Assembly: GCA_018401755.1 (NCBI GenBank)
Contig: JAGYKJ010000007.1
Coordinates: forward strand, 186,001 to 250,000
Source: Litorivicinus sp.
GTDB lineage: Bacteria > Pseudomonadota > Gammaproteobacteria > Pseudomonadales > Litorivicinaceae
Length of the DNA: 64,000 nt
Direction: 5' to 3'
Both the position numbers and the translations under genes were made by a program. Within the stretch, counting starts at the first letter, position 1. Each line of letters begins with the position of its first letter. Under the pieces are notes generated by a model. The model was not told where the DNA came from, did no database searches, and saw nothing but the letters and a program-made list of their open reading frames with translations. This document shows positions 31,295 to 39,031 of the stretch, piece after piece.

Positions 31295-32565
31295 TATTCA
31301 CCTCGCAAAACCCATTTGCTCTTGTCTCCGAGCATGGTTGGAGTTTGAGCTCCAGCGGAAAAGCGACCAACAGACTCCCTGACATATTGGTGCAGCTCTC
31401 CGGCTGATATCCTTCCGTCAGAGTTCATATCCGCTTCACCCTCGAGACCTTTAAAGATGAAGTACGAGAAACGCCCATGTTTAACTTCGGGAAGTACTCC
31501 AGCCGTCTGGTTCGACTCACCGGCTGTAAAGACGAGGTAGTTCTCGGGAACCGATGATTCCTTGACCTTAATACCAAGGGGCCGAGATGCGAGCAGCCGT
31601 TCTTCAGACCGAGTAGTGCCGGCATAGCAATTATCGAAAAAGAAGGTTGCTGTGCGAGGTCTAGCCGCTCCGATCTCCTCATAAAAACGCTCACGTGAGA
31701 TCGCTGTATCTTCAAGAAGGAACGTATCTGCACCGTAAGGGACTATGTAGGCGGACTCCCCATCGTCCGACGCCATTCCATGCCCTGCATAGAACACATA
31801 CAAATCCGTCTGGTCTGGCCGAACAGCTTGGGGTAACCAAACCTTTAGGGCCCTCAATAGACCACTGCGTGTCGCCTCACCATCTGTTAGCACTTTGATG
31901 TTTTCAGCAGGTATTCCAAGCTTTTCACGGGCGTAGTCAGCGAATATTAGCGCATCTCGCGCCGCGTAATCGGCTGGAGGAGCCGCGGCATACTGTTCCA
32001 GACCGATAATCAAAGCGGCACGATCACGTGAATGCGCTTGCTTTGGCCCGATTAGGGGATTAATCGCTGCAAGCCGAGCGACAGCCTCCGTGACTTTTCC
32101 ACGCTCAACGCGTGTGGACTTCTGTGAGACTAATCCGCGTTGATCTACCGCTTCGATCAGGACGGAAAGTCCTTCTGGCGGAATGAAAGTTTCCCAGTAG
32201 TAGGTAATGCCAGTTATTTTGCTGGGCTTCAATCCATTCAACGTAACCTGCTCAATTGAAACATCATCTTCAATTTGCGCTAAAACACGGGCTTGAAGAC
32301 CGTTGACCTCAAGCGATGTAATACGAATGGTTGGTGGTCGATTATCAGCTAAAACGGCTTGTTCTATCTGTTGAGATTGAGCCTCAAGCCTTGCAAGCCG
32401 TTCTTTGAGAATACGAACCTCTTCGGAAGTTTCGGGCGATCGAATGGCTGGGGTCGACTCAGCTTTAGTGACTTGAGGCGAAGTGCCCACTCCACAATCC
32501 AATCCGCGACGCTTTGCTTCTTCTACAGAGGTTAAGTAATTGGACCGGGTCTCCCAAGTTTTCAT
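31294..32565 (-). CDS. Caspase-family protease, 3' part of frameshifted paralog B
   Basis: This 423-residue reading frame contains an intact caspase domain with His262 (YAGHGMAS) and Cys313 (DNCYAG), preceded by a short coiled coil and an Ig-like domain with the phrase TFIPPEG. It is followed by an EF-hand loop (DMNSDGRISAGE) and the C-terminal motif SAGAQTPTMLG shared with paralog C. There is no signal peptide at its first ATG. That ATG lies inside a repeat module (WETRSNYL...EAKRRGLDCGV) whose beginning continues in another frame upstream. So the frame is most likely the surviving 3' part of a longer secreted protein. It could still be made as a cytoplasmic short form if translated from this ATG. 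Confidence 0.8.
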   Translation of the reverse strand: MKTWETRSNYLTSVEEAKRRGLDCGVGTSPQVTKAESTPAIRSPETSEEVRILKERLARLEAQSQQIEQAVLADNRPPTIRITSLEVNGLQARVLAQIEDDVSIEQVTLNGLKPSKITGITYYWETFIPPEGLSVLIEAVDQRGLVSQKSTRVERGKVTEAVARLAAINPLIGPKQAHSRDRAALIIGLEQYAAAPPADYAARDALIFADYAREKLGIPAENIKVLTDGEATRSGLLRALKVWLPQAVRPDQTDLYVFYAGHGMASDDGESAYIVPYGADTFLLEDTAISRERFYEEIGAARPRTATFFFDNCYAGTTRSEERLLASRPLGIKVKESSVPENYLVFTAGESNQTAGVLPEVKHGRFSYFIFKGLEGEADMNSDGRISAGELHQYVRESVGRFSAGAQTPTMLGDKSKWVLRGE

Positions 32566-33351
32566 TCCATTTTGATATCGTGTGGCCCGGCCACAAAGGA
32601 TACTGCTACTCGCATTAGGTTCCGTTTGAGCTCGGATTGGATGGGATACGTGGCTAACTTTGACTCAGCGTTGGCAGTTGACGGGGATGAACCGACCCCA
32701 CAATCCAGTCCGCGACGTTTCGCTTCGTCAACGGCACCCAAATACATTGAACGAGTCTCCCATCGTCCATTAGAGGTTGCGCGTCGGCACAGTAGGTCGT
32801 TATCTGTTGTCCTATCATATAAGTTATTTCGAGAAACTTGAGTATCGTTTGCGGGCAGAGACAAGCAATCCAGTTTTTTCTTTGTCACGAGCGTAATTAC
32901 GTTCTTATCTGTGACTCTTAAAGTCGGCGAATTAAGATTCGGAATTGAACGATAAAAATTACATAGCTGGATATCTGAAAGTGAATTAACCGAAGCAACT
33001 GCATAATCTTGTTTGACCGAAGGAGAAGTTTTCGGTGCGGACGCAGACGCGACTCCACAATCCAACCTCTCACGACGAGCCTCCGTAACAGCGTCTAGAA
33101 ATTCAGGCCGAACTTCCCAAACTTTGTTACCGCTCTGTTGGTACTTGGTCGCGCGCCTGCAGGAGGACGAGGTCGCTATCACTCAGATCAGTTGCGAGTG
33201 TTGCTGACGACTGGATTTTTGCAACCTGAGCCGAAGACTCAACCCCACAATCCAGTCCACGACGTTTCGCTTCGTCTACGGCACCAAATACATTGAACGA
33301 GTCTCCCATCGTCCATTGAAGGTTGCGCGTCTACACAGTAGCTCGTTATCT
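32489..33351 (-). repeat. Four-unit LCRRAT...EAKRRGLDCGV protein repeat
   Basis: Four modules of about 110-120 bases start at plus-strand positions 32489, 32697, 33050 and 33242. Each encodes LC-x-RAT, a WE-T/V-R centre and EAKRRGLDCGV or a close variant, so each has two cysteines about 30-35 residues apart. The units at 32697 and 33242 are near identical in DNA over about 145 bases, showing recent duplication or gene conversion. Confidence 0.8.
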
Positions 33352-34216
33352 GCTGTCCTCATCATATAAGTTAGATCGAGAAACTTGGGTGGCTTCTGCA
33401 ATCAGATTTTGAAGTAAAGAGCTGCAATTTATTTGAAAGAAGCACTTGCGATGAACGAAACTTAAAACTGCTCCATCAAAGACCCCTTCGCCAGCCACGT
33501 GGCCCTGACTATCGGCACCTGTGAACTTGCCCGATCCAGTCTTCCCGTTGTTGCAAGTTATTGACCAAGTATTCGAATACTCGTTTGCGACGATCGAACA
33601 CAAACTTTTCTCAAATACAATTGGAACTTTTCGCGCGGAGCTCTTTCTTTTTAGTTCAGTTGCCCGATACGCAGCGACAGCTTTTCCATTTTTTTGCCCG
33701 AGCGTGTACTCAATTAACCGAAGTTCTGGCCGTTCTGAGCTAAAACTATCCACTGATACCAACTCGTCGCCTGTCTCGCGAAGAGTGGGTCCTGCCGCAT
33801 CCGTGGTCACTGATGAATTTGGCAATACGATATTTGAACATGCGAAATTCAATTCATTATCACGATATCCTTGCATTGACATGCGAACCTTCGCTTTCGT
33901 GTCATTCGCATCGAAATCGAGCTGCAATTGGAAACTGTAATAGTCTCCATTCGTGGACTTTCCTTCCCCCACGTGACCAGTTGAAGACCCCAAAAACGAC
34001 TTTTTAAAGGGAGTGGCCCCAAAGACCTGGTTGACCGGCGATCATAATTCGAGCCGACGCTCGATCACTTGAAATATCTACTTTAAACGCGCGCGGAATC
34101 CAGTCACGACCATCTCCAGTCGTAGCCTCACACGACAGTTCCTTAGCCTCCACCACTTGATGAATGTTGACCAAAAAAGTCGACAGCAAAACTGTGGGAA
34201 TGAAATGTAAAACTTT
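32566..34216 (-). pseudogene. 5' part of caspase paralog B, broken by several frameshifts
   Basis: Read on the minus strand, a signal peptide (MKVLHFIPTVLLSTF) and a secreted domain come first. The domain is in two frames joined near 34010, where removing one G of a G4 run restores WATPFKKSFLG. Then follow the cysteine repeat modules in three different frames. Visible single-base faults are an extra G near 33365, a G3-to-G2 loss near 33285, an extra C near 33160, and a missing C near 32612. Each has an obvious one-base repair that rejoins homologous sequence. The ancestral gene would have encoded roughly 970 residues ending with the caspase domain. No intact form can be made from this DNA. 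Confidence 0.8.
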
Positions 34217-34368
34217 CATTTCTAGAAGATACACCTTTGATGCCACCTTAGACTAGATTTGTGTTGGGGGATTCGCTAGATCTGGTCAACAGGGTATTGA
34301 TTCACTAAAACCGGGCAGGCCACTGAGTGGTAAATGACCACTGGAAAAAGATTGTCTAGATAAAGAGT

Positions 34369-34470
34369 CGACGTTCATTTCCTCGGGAGTTCAAACGAGA
34401 AGCTGCGGCCATGGTGCTAGATCAAGGGTATTCGTATCGTGAGGTTTGCCTGCAACTGGATCGAGGATAG
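34369..34470 (+). pseudogene. IS3-family OrfA transposase relic
   Basis: A 33-codon stretch reads RRSFPREFKREAAAMVLDQG followed by YSYREVCLQLD. This is the helix-turn-helix start of IS3/IS407-type OrfA. It ends in a TAG, and neither the rest of OrfA nor OrfB is found. No terminal inverted repeats were recognised. Confidence 0.7.
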
Positions 34471-34627
34471 ACGGGGGTGCGACCTCAAAACTCATCTTTG
34501 CCAGAGATGAGGCAGCGATCTGCAAGGGTGAAGCTAACGCGTGGCATCAGCCACTCTGCACCGTCTTTGGGTTCGAGCGAGGCGAGGTGCAACTCAGGTC
34601 AGAAGATCAGGCAGTTTCCACCAAGGT

Positions 34628-34725
34628 GAGGTCCGTAGGAAGGTTCTCAGCGGGAGCCCAGACCCCGACGATGCTCGGGGATGCGGGTAGGTGGGTGTTG
34701 CGGTGAGGGTATTCCAGCTTCAAAT
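34628..34725 (+). pseudogene. 3' remnant of a caspase paralog (E)
   Basis: This segment matches the last 25 codons of paralog C (36560-36635) almost base for base, encoding SVGRFSAGAQTPTMLGDAG and WVLR plus stop. The likeness continues about 40 bases past the stop (GTATTC...CTTCAAAT), which is the start of paralog D in the other copy. So a C-D junction was once duplicated here. Confidence 0.8.
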
Positions 34726-34814
34726 GGTTTCGATTTTGAACTCACGGTTGCTGATGCATTTGTTTTAATGTTACTACGGGTACTCAAATGGAGCTTGAAC
34801 AGAAGGGAAAGAGC

Positions 34815-35367
34815 ATGAAAATGATGAAAGCGCTGGGGGTCGGCCTCACAGTCATGGCTTTGGCAGCTTTGGTAGGGTCCTACCAATGCTAACTGCTGAA
34901 TAACAATTGGATTTTACGCCGGGCTTCTATGTCATCGCGACATCTGGTGAGACTGAGCTAGAATTATGGTTCTGGCGCGATTTTCTCCGGTAAATGGTTT
35001 CTTTCGGGATCGGTGTTGGGGTATGACGTCAGCCGGTATTTTGCTGTCGAAGCGCAATATATGAACTATTTCGATATGACTGTCGGTACGCTGAGTTACA
35101 AAGCAAATGGGATGACGGCTCGGGGCATCGTGCGCTATCCCGCTGGATCTTGGGCTCCGTTTATCGGAATAGCATATTCAACAGCGAGCGAATCATTGAC
35201 GCTTGATGGCACAACATACAGTGGTGCCGGTTTCTGATGTCGGTGGAACAGCAGGCTTCGAAGTTGCTTTAACAGATACGATCGCATTTCGTTTCATTGT
35301 TGATTCATACAGTGGAACGGGTGTTGATCAAACAGTGGCGCAACTCGGTATTGTGTCTCGTTTCTAA
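34815..35367 (+). pseudogene. Outer-membrane beta-barrel protein pseudogene
   Basis: A signal peptide (MKMMKALGVGLTVMALAALV) follows an AGGGA-like site. Amphipathic beta strands in several frames come next: RYFAVEAQYMNYFDMTVGTL, APFIGIAYSTASESL and DTIAFRFIVDSYSG, ending in SRF, the terminal phenylalanine typical of outer-membrane barrels. Breaks occur after about codon 25, at a G4 run near 35010 (G3 would give GVGYD) and near 35235. The original would be a small OmpA-like or OmpW-like barrel of about 180 residues. Confidence 0.75.
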
Positions 35368-35423
35368 ATCAAAGCGGGGCTTCCGAATTTAACGGAAGTC
35401 TCCACTTCTTCAGGGAGGTGGCA

Positions 35424-36635
35424 ATGAAACAACGGCGCGTGTGTGCACTGTTGGTTCTTTCACTCACAGCTGAATTGACCCACGCCGAGGCGGTATTATC
35501 CCGTCGTGGATGCGTCGTGACAAGCCAGCCGGTACCTGCCCCTGAGCCTGAAGTAGTTATCCAGAAGAAGGAGCAATCGATCTTGCAAGATACGCAATCC
35601 CCGTCGATTCGCATTACATCGACGAATGCAGACGGGGCCCGCGGAACTATCTCAGGTATCGCGCAAGATAATACTGGAATTGCTGAACTTCTTATTGATG
35701 GGCAACCCGTCGCGGTTGATCTTTCTGGCCGATTTACTGGTTCAACCTACATTCCCCCCAGCGGTGTCGAAGTCACAATTATTGCCTACGACCTCAAGGG
35801 TCTCTCAACTACTCAAACCATCCGGCTGGAACGCTCGAAGCGTACCCAGCAGGTCAGCCGACTTGCCGCCGTGAATCCCCTTACAGGACCGAAGCAGAAG
35901 GCATCTCGAGACCGTGTCGCGCTTATTATCGGTGTGGAAAAGTACGCCCGAGCACCGTCTGCAGACTTTGCTTCGGGAGACGCTAAGATGTTTGCAGATT
36001 ACGCACGAGAAAAGCTTGGTATCGCTGATAACAACATTACGGTTCTGACCGATACAGGGGCATCTAAGGCTGATATTCTCCGAGCCTTGAAGGTCTGGTT
36101 ACCGAAGGCCGTCAAACCCGACACCACAGACCTCTATGTCTTCTACGCGGGTCACGGAATGCCAACCGCAGATGGTTCCTCTGCCTACCTCGTCCCCTAC
36201 GATGGGGATATCCAGCTCCTCGAGGACACAGCCATCTCCCGTAAGCGATTCTTCGATGACATCAGCGCAACGAAGCCCCGTTCTGCAACCTTCTTCTTCG
36301 ACAACTGCTTCTCTGGAGCAACGCGCTCTGAAGAACTCTTGTTGGCTTCACGTCCGCTCGGTATCAAGGTTCAAGAGACGACCATCCCCGACAACTACCT
36401 CGTCTTTACTGCGGGGGAGACCGACCAGATTGCTGGAGTAGAGCCTGAAGTGAAACACGGCCGCTTCTCTTACTTCGTCTTTAAGGGTCTCGAAGGTGAG
36501 GCGGATGCCAACTCGGATGGGAAGATCAGTGCGGGAGAGTTACATACCTTCGTAAGGGAATCTGTAGGGAGATTCTCAGCGGGTGCCCAGACTCCGACGA
36601 TGCTCGGGGATGCGGGTAGGTGGGTGTTGCGGTGA
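35424..36635 (+). CDS. Exported caspase-family protease with EF-hand loop (paralog C, intact)
   Basis: This 403-residue peptidase C14 protein starts at ATG 35424, five bases after a GGGAGG ribosome site; a GTG two codons earlier is less likely. A signal peptide (VCALLVLSLTAELTHA) is followed by a short linker, an Ig-like domain (about 55-125) and the caspase fold with His244 (YAGHG) and Cys295 (DNCFSG). The EF-hand loop DANSDGKISAGE and the tail SAGAQTPTMLGDAG complete it. It is closest to paralog B and lacks the repeat modules and coiled coil of paralog A. The stop overlaps the start of paralog D by four bases (GTGA). Confidence 0.88.
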   Translation: MKQRRVCALLVLSLTAELTHAEAVLSRRGCVVTSQPVPAPEPEVVIQKKEQSILQDTQSPSIRITSTNADGARGTISGIAQDNTGIAELLIDGQPVAVDLSGRFTGSTYIPPSGVEVTIIAYDLKGLSTTQTIRLERSKRTQQVSRLAAVNPLTGPKQKASRDRVALIIGVEKYARAPSADFASGDAKMFADYAREKLGIADNNITVLTDTGASKADILRALKVWLPKAVKPDTTDLYVFYAGHGMPTADGSSAYLVPYDGDIQLLEDTAISRKRFFDDISATKPRSATFFFDNCFSGATRSEELLLASRPLGIKVQETTIPDNYLVFTAGETDQIAGVEPEVKHGRFSYFVFKGLEGEADANSDGKISAGELHTFVRESVGRFSAGAQTPTMLGDAGRWVLR

Positions 36636-37902
36636 GGTATTCAAACTTCAAATACGCAGTATTGTTTACGGTCATTTATTCTGTGGTGGCTTCGCAGGTA
36701 ACTGCGCAAGAAAAAGAGAATGATCCGCTCGCTGACGCTATCAAAGGTATTTTGTTCAATGCAATCCAACAGCAATTAAACAATGGGCCATCTCAACCTG
36801 AGAGCAAGACAGAGCAAGAACCCAAAACGAATTTTTAATAAGAAGAAGCCGGTAACGGAGACAGCGATCCAGATCATCGAGGCCCGCGTTGATGACAGTA
36901 ATGCCACAGTTAAAGGGAAGATAACAGGAGTTACACTACCTGCGCAGGTGTTCATCAGTGACAAGGTGATCCAATCAGATAGGCAAGGCTATTTTAGCTA
37001 TGAGACCTATCTGCCTGCAGGGCCTAGTACGTTAGTTTTTACGATTAAGAGCGATAATGGAAATCCAGTTTCGCAGATTGTAAATCTTGAAAGAGCGGGT
37101 ACGAATTCCAATCCCGAACTGAAATATGCGCGATTAAATCCATCTGAAAGACGGGTAGAAGTGAATACGTCATCAGTTGCGCTTATTATTGGTGTGGCAA
37201 AATATTCTATTGTCGCGCCTGCAGAATTCGCTGACCGTGACGCTCAAGCTTTCTATGACTATGCTCGACTGAAGCTTGGTATCCCACAAGAACGCATCCA
37301 AACGCTTGTTAACGACTCAGCGAGTGTCGTCGGCCTACTCTCCGGTATCAACAAGTGGCTCAAACGCTCTGTGAGGCAAGGAGAGAGCGATGTGTACATC
37401 TTCTTCGCTGGGCATGGTCTGGCCTCAGACAACGGCGACACGGCCTATCTCATCCCCTATGACGGAGCCCCTGATTTCCTCGAAAGGACGGCGATCTCCC
37501 GTGATGAGGTTTTCCGGGAGGTTTCATCAGGTAAATCCCCGTTCGGTAACCGTCTTCCTCGATACCTGCTACTCAGGGGATACGAGAGGGGAGTCCCGTC
37601 TCATTGCCGGCAGACCACTTGGGATCAAACTACAGGAGCAAAGTCTCCCAGCGGGCTTCACGGTCCTCACAGCCGCTGGGGGTGACCAGATCGCAAAGCC
37701 GCTCAAGGAAGCTCAGCATGGGATGTTCTCCTACTTCCTGATGAAAGGGATGGAGGGCGATGCTGACTCCGATGGCAATAACGAGATTACTGCCCGTGAG
37801 TTACATTCCTACGTACGGGAGAATGTGGTTCAGCAGAGTAACGGCTCGCAGGTCCCGGAGTTGCAGGGGGATGGTGAGAAAGTGTTGGTGAGATTTCAGT
37901 GA
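36632..37902 (+). pseudogene. Caspase-family protease paralog D, two frameshifts
   Basis: A GTG start overlaps the paralog C stop and gives a signal peptide (AVLFTVIYSVVASQV). The frame breaks near 36835 in a T5 run; with T4 it continues as NFNKKKPVTETA. The second frame holds an Ig-like domain and the catalytic histidine (FFAGHGLAS). It breaks again near 37533, where dropping one G restores EVSSVNPRSVTVF. The third frame carries the catalytic cysteine (DTCYSG), an EF-hand loop (DSDGNNEITARE) and the C-terminal LQGDGEKVLVRFQ. Thus histidine and cysteine are in different frames and no active enzyme results. It resembles paralog A more than C in its caspase part. Confidence 0.82.
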
Positions 37903-37970
37903 CGGGGGTGGCTCAGTGGTAGGGCCGTATTTTCTAGGCACTGTAGTGGTTCACTAATTCCGGAATCATT

Positions 37971-37992
37971 ATGACGGTATAAATGACGGTAT
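37971..37992 (+). repeat. Tandem ATGACGGTAT repeats near attR
   Basis: ATGACGGTAT occurs at 37971-37980 and again at 37983-37992, a 12-base period, about 60 bases inside the attR-like site. Such direct repeats are the kind of arm-type site a tyrosine integrase binds; this is an inference. Confidence 0.5.
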
Positions 37993-38052
37993 TTGTTAAA
38001 AAGTAATAAAAATAATACCATTACTATCAGTACTTTAAGGTAGTAAATTGAA

Positions 38053-38072
38053 TCCTGCTCGCAGCCAATTCT
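38053..38072 (+). repeat. Right attachment site (attR-like)
   Basis: TCCTGCTCGC followed by AGCCAATTCT repeats the 3' end of tRNA-Asn plus six bases of its flank, with two bases (GG) missing. It marks the right border of the island. Confidence 0.7.
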
Positions 38073-38452
38073 AAGTCCCTCGCGCTCCATACTTATCCAA
38101 AGACCCCGGAATCCAACCCGCGTTACGCTGTGCTCAGCGTGCAGTCCGTACCAGACTCCCCGACCGCGGTTGAACTCGACGATCTTTCGGCCTGAGATGG
38201 CTTCCCTCAGGATTGAGGCAAACTGTGTCTTGGTAAATCTCGATCGACGCTTGATGTCTCCTTCATCAAATGATGTCAGGAAACATTTCGCTTTGCCCTG
38301 CGCGCTTATCGGGTGGGCTGACGCTTGGGTTCGGACTCACTCGTTCCTCGATGAGAGTCACTTGGGTGATAATTGTCGCCAAGTTGAAATGAACTTCGTG
38401 ATATGTCATCAATCTATGCTTGAATCTGACATCAAACTGCTGGAGAAATGTA

Positions 38453-39031
38453 ATGCACGCAAAATTTCGAATAGTGATTGGGTTTGCCTTCGCACTCTTG
38501 GCCCCTACGGTCTTTGCGCACTCGACAGAAGGGGTTGCGGGTGGATTTATCAGTGGAGTCTTGCATCCACTGTTTGGCCTTGATCACCTTGTCGCGATGG
38601 TCGCTGTCGGGCTCTGGGGTGCCTTTTTGGGTGACCGTGCTGTGTGGCTGTTACCTGTCGTATTTCCATCGGTCATGGCCGCCGGTGCCGTGGTCGGGAT
38701 ACTGGGATTTCAACTGGGTTTTGTTGAAGTCATCATCGCGCTCTCGGGAGTTGTGCTGGGGGCTTTTATCGTCCTGGGTTACCGCGCTCCCTTGTGGCTG
38801 GCGATGCTCTTTGTCGGATTGTTTGCTGTTTTCCATGGATACGCGCACGGTCTTGAAATGCCCGCGGAATCCAGTGCTGCGGCTTATGGGGCGGGCTTTG
38901 TACTCGCAACCGGAGTCTTGCATGCGGGTGGTATCGCAATTGGCTTCTTAACCCGTTTTGAGCGCGGCTTATGGGCGGTTCGTGCGACCGGTGCGGCGAT
39001 CTCGGTGACCGGATTGACATTTCTTGTCTAG
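38453..39031 (+). CDS. HupE/UreJ family membrane protein
   Basis: This 192-residue membrane protein of the HupE/UreJ type probably carries nickel or cobalt across the inner membrane. I start it at ATG 38453, preceded by GGAG, giving a signal-like helix and then AHSTEGVAGGFISGVLHPLFGLDH. The HP-x5-DHL motif near residue 40 is the family hallmark, and a second histidine-rich turn FHGYAHGLEMP lies near 125. Six or seven helices are expected. No urease or hydrogenase gene is nearby, so its partner is unknown. It overlaps the next gene by eight bases. Confidence 0.85.
   Translation: MHAKFRIVIGFAFALLAPTVFAHSTEGVAGGFISGVLHPLFGLDHLVAMVAVGLWGAFLGDRAVWLLPVVFPSVMAAGAVVGILGFQLGFVEVIIALSGVVLGAFIVLGYRAPLWLAMLFVGLFAVFHGYAHGLEMPAESSAAAYGAGFVLATGVLHAGGIAIGFLTRFERGLWAVRATGAAISVTGLTFLV

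Larger units (their letters stand above)
34247..34814. other. Gene-poor stretch with mobile-element and caspase remnants
   Basis: About 570 bases with no intact gene. An IS3-type transposase relic lies at 34369-34470 and a caspase 3' end remnant at 34628-34725. The remaining sequence is unassigned. A frame of 86 codons crossing this stretch only looks gene-like over its last 25 codons, which belong to the caspase remnant. Confidence 0.6.
37903..38452. other. Right edge of island, no intact gene
   Basis: About 550 bases. A tRNA-like 5' fragment (GGCTCAGTGGTAGGGCC at 37911-37927) lies just after paralog D. Then come twin 10-base repeats, AT-rich sequence and the attR-like site. Beyond it, 38073-38336 is open on the minus strand (including RSRFTKTQFASILREAISG) but has no start or recognisable family and runs through the att site, so I do not call it a gene. 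Confidence 0.5.

Noticed and set aside
24182..38072. CRISPR array or restriction system in the island
   Set aside because: No regularly spaced short repeats, Cas motifs, methylase or nuclease motifs were seen; the repeats present are protein-coding modules.
37896..38336. Long open stretch on the minus strand with a phrase like RFTKTQFASILREAISG
   Set aside because: It resembles an IS3 OrfA opening only loosely, has no good start, and reads through the att site and the paralog D stop, so chance openness is more likely.
38170..38583. 137-codon plus-strand frame before and across the HupE-like gene
   Set aside because: It overlaps the well-supported HupE-like frame and has no domain character.
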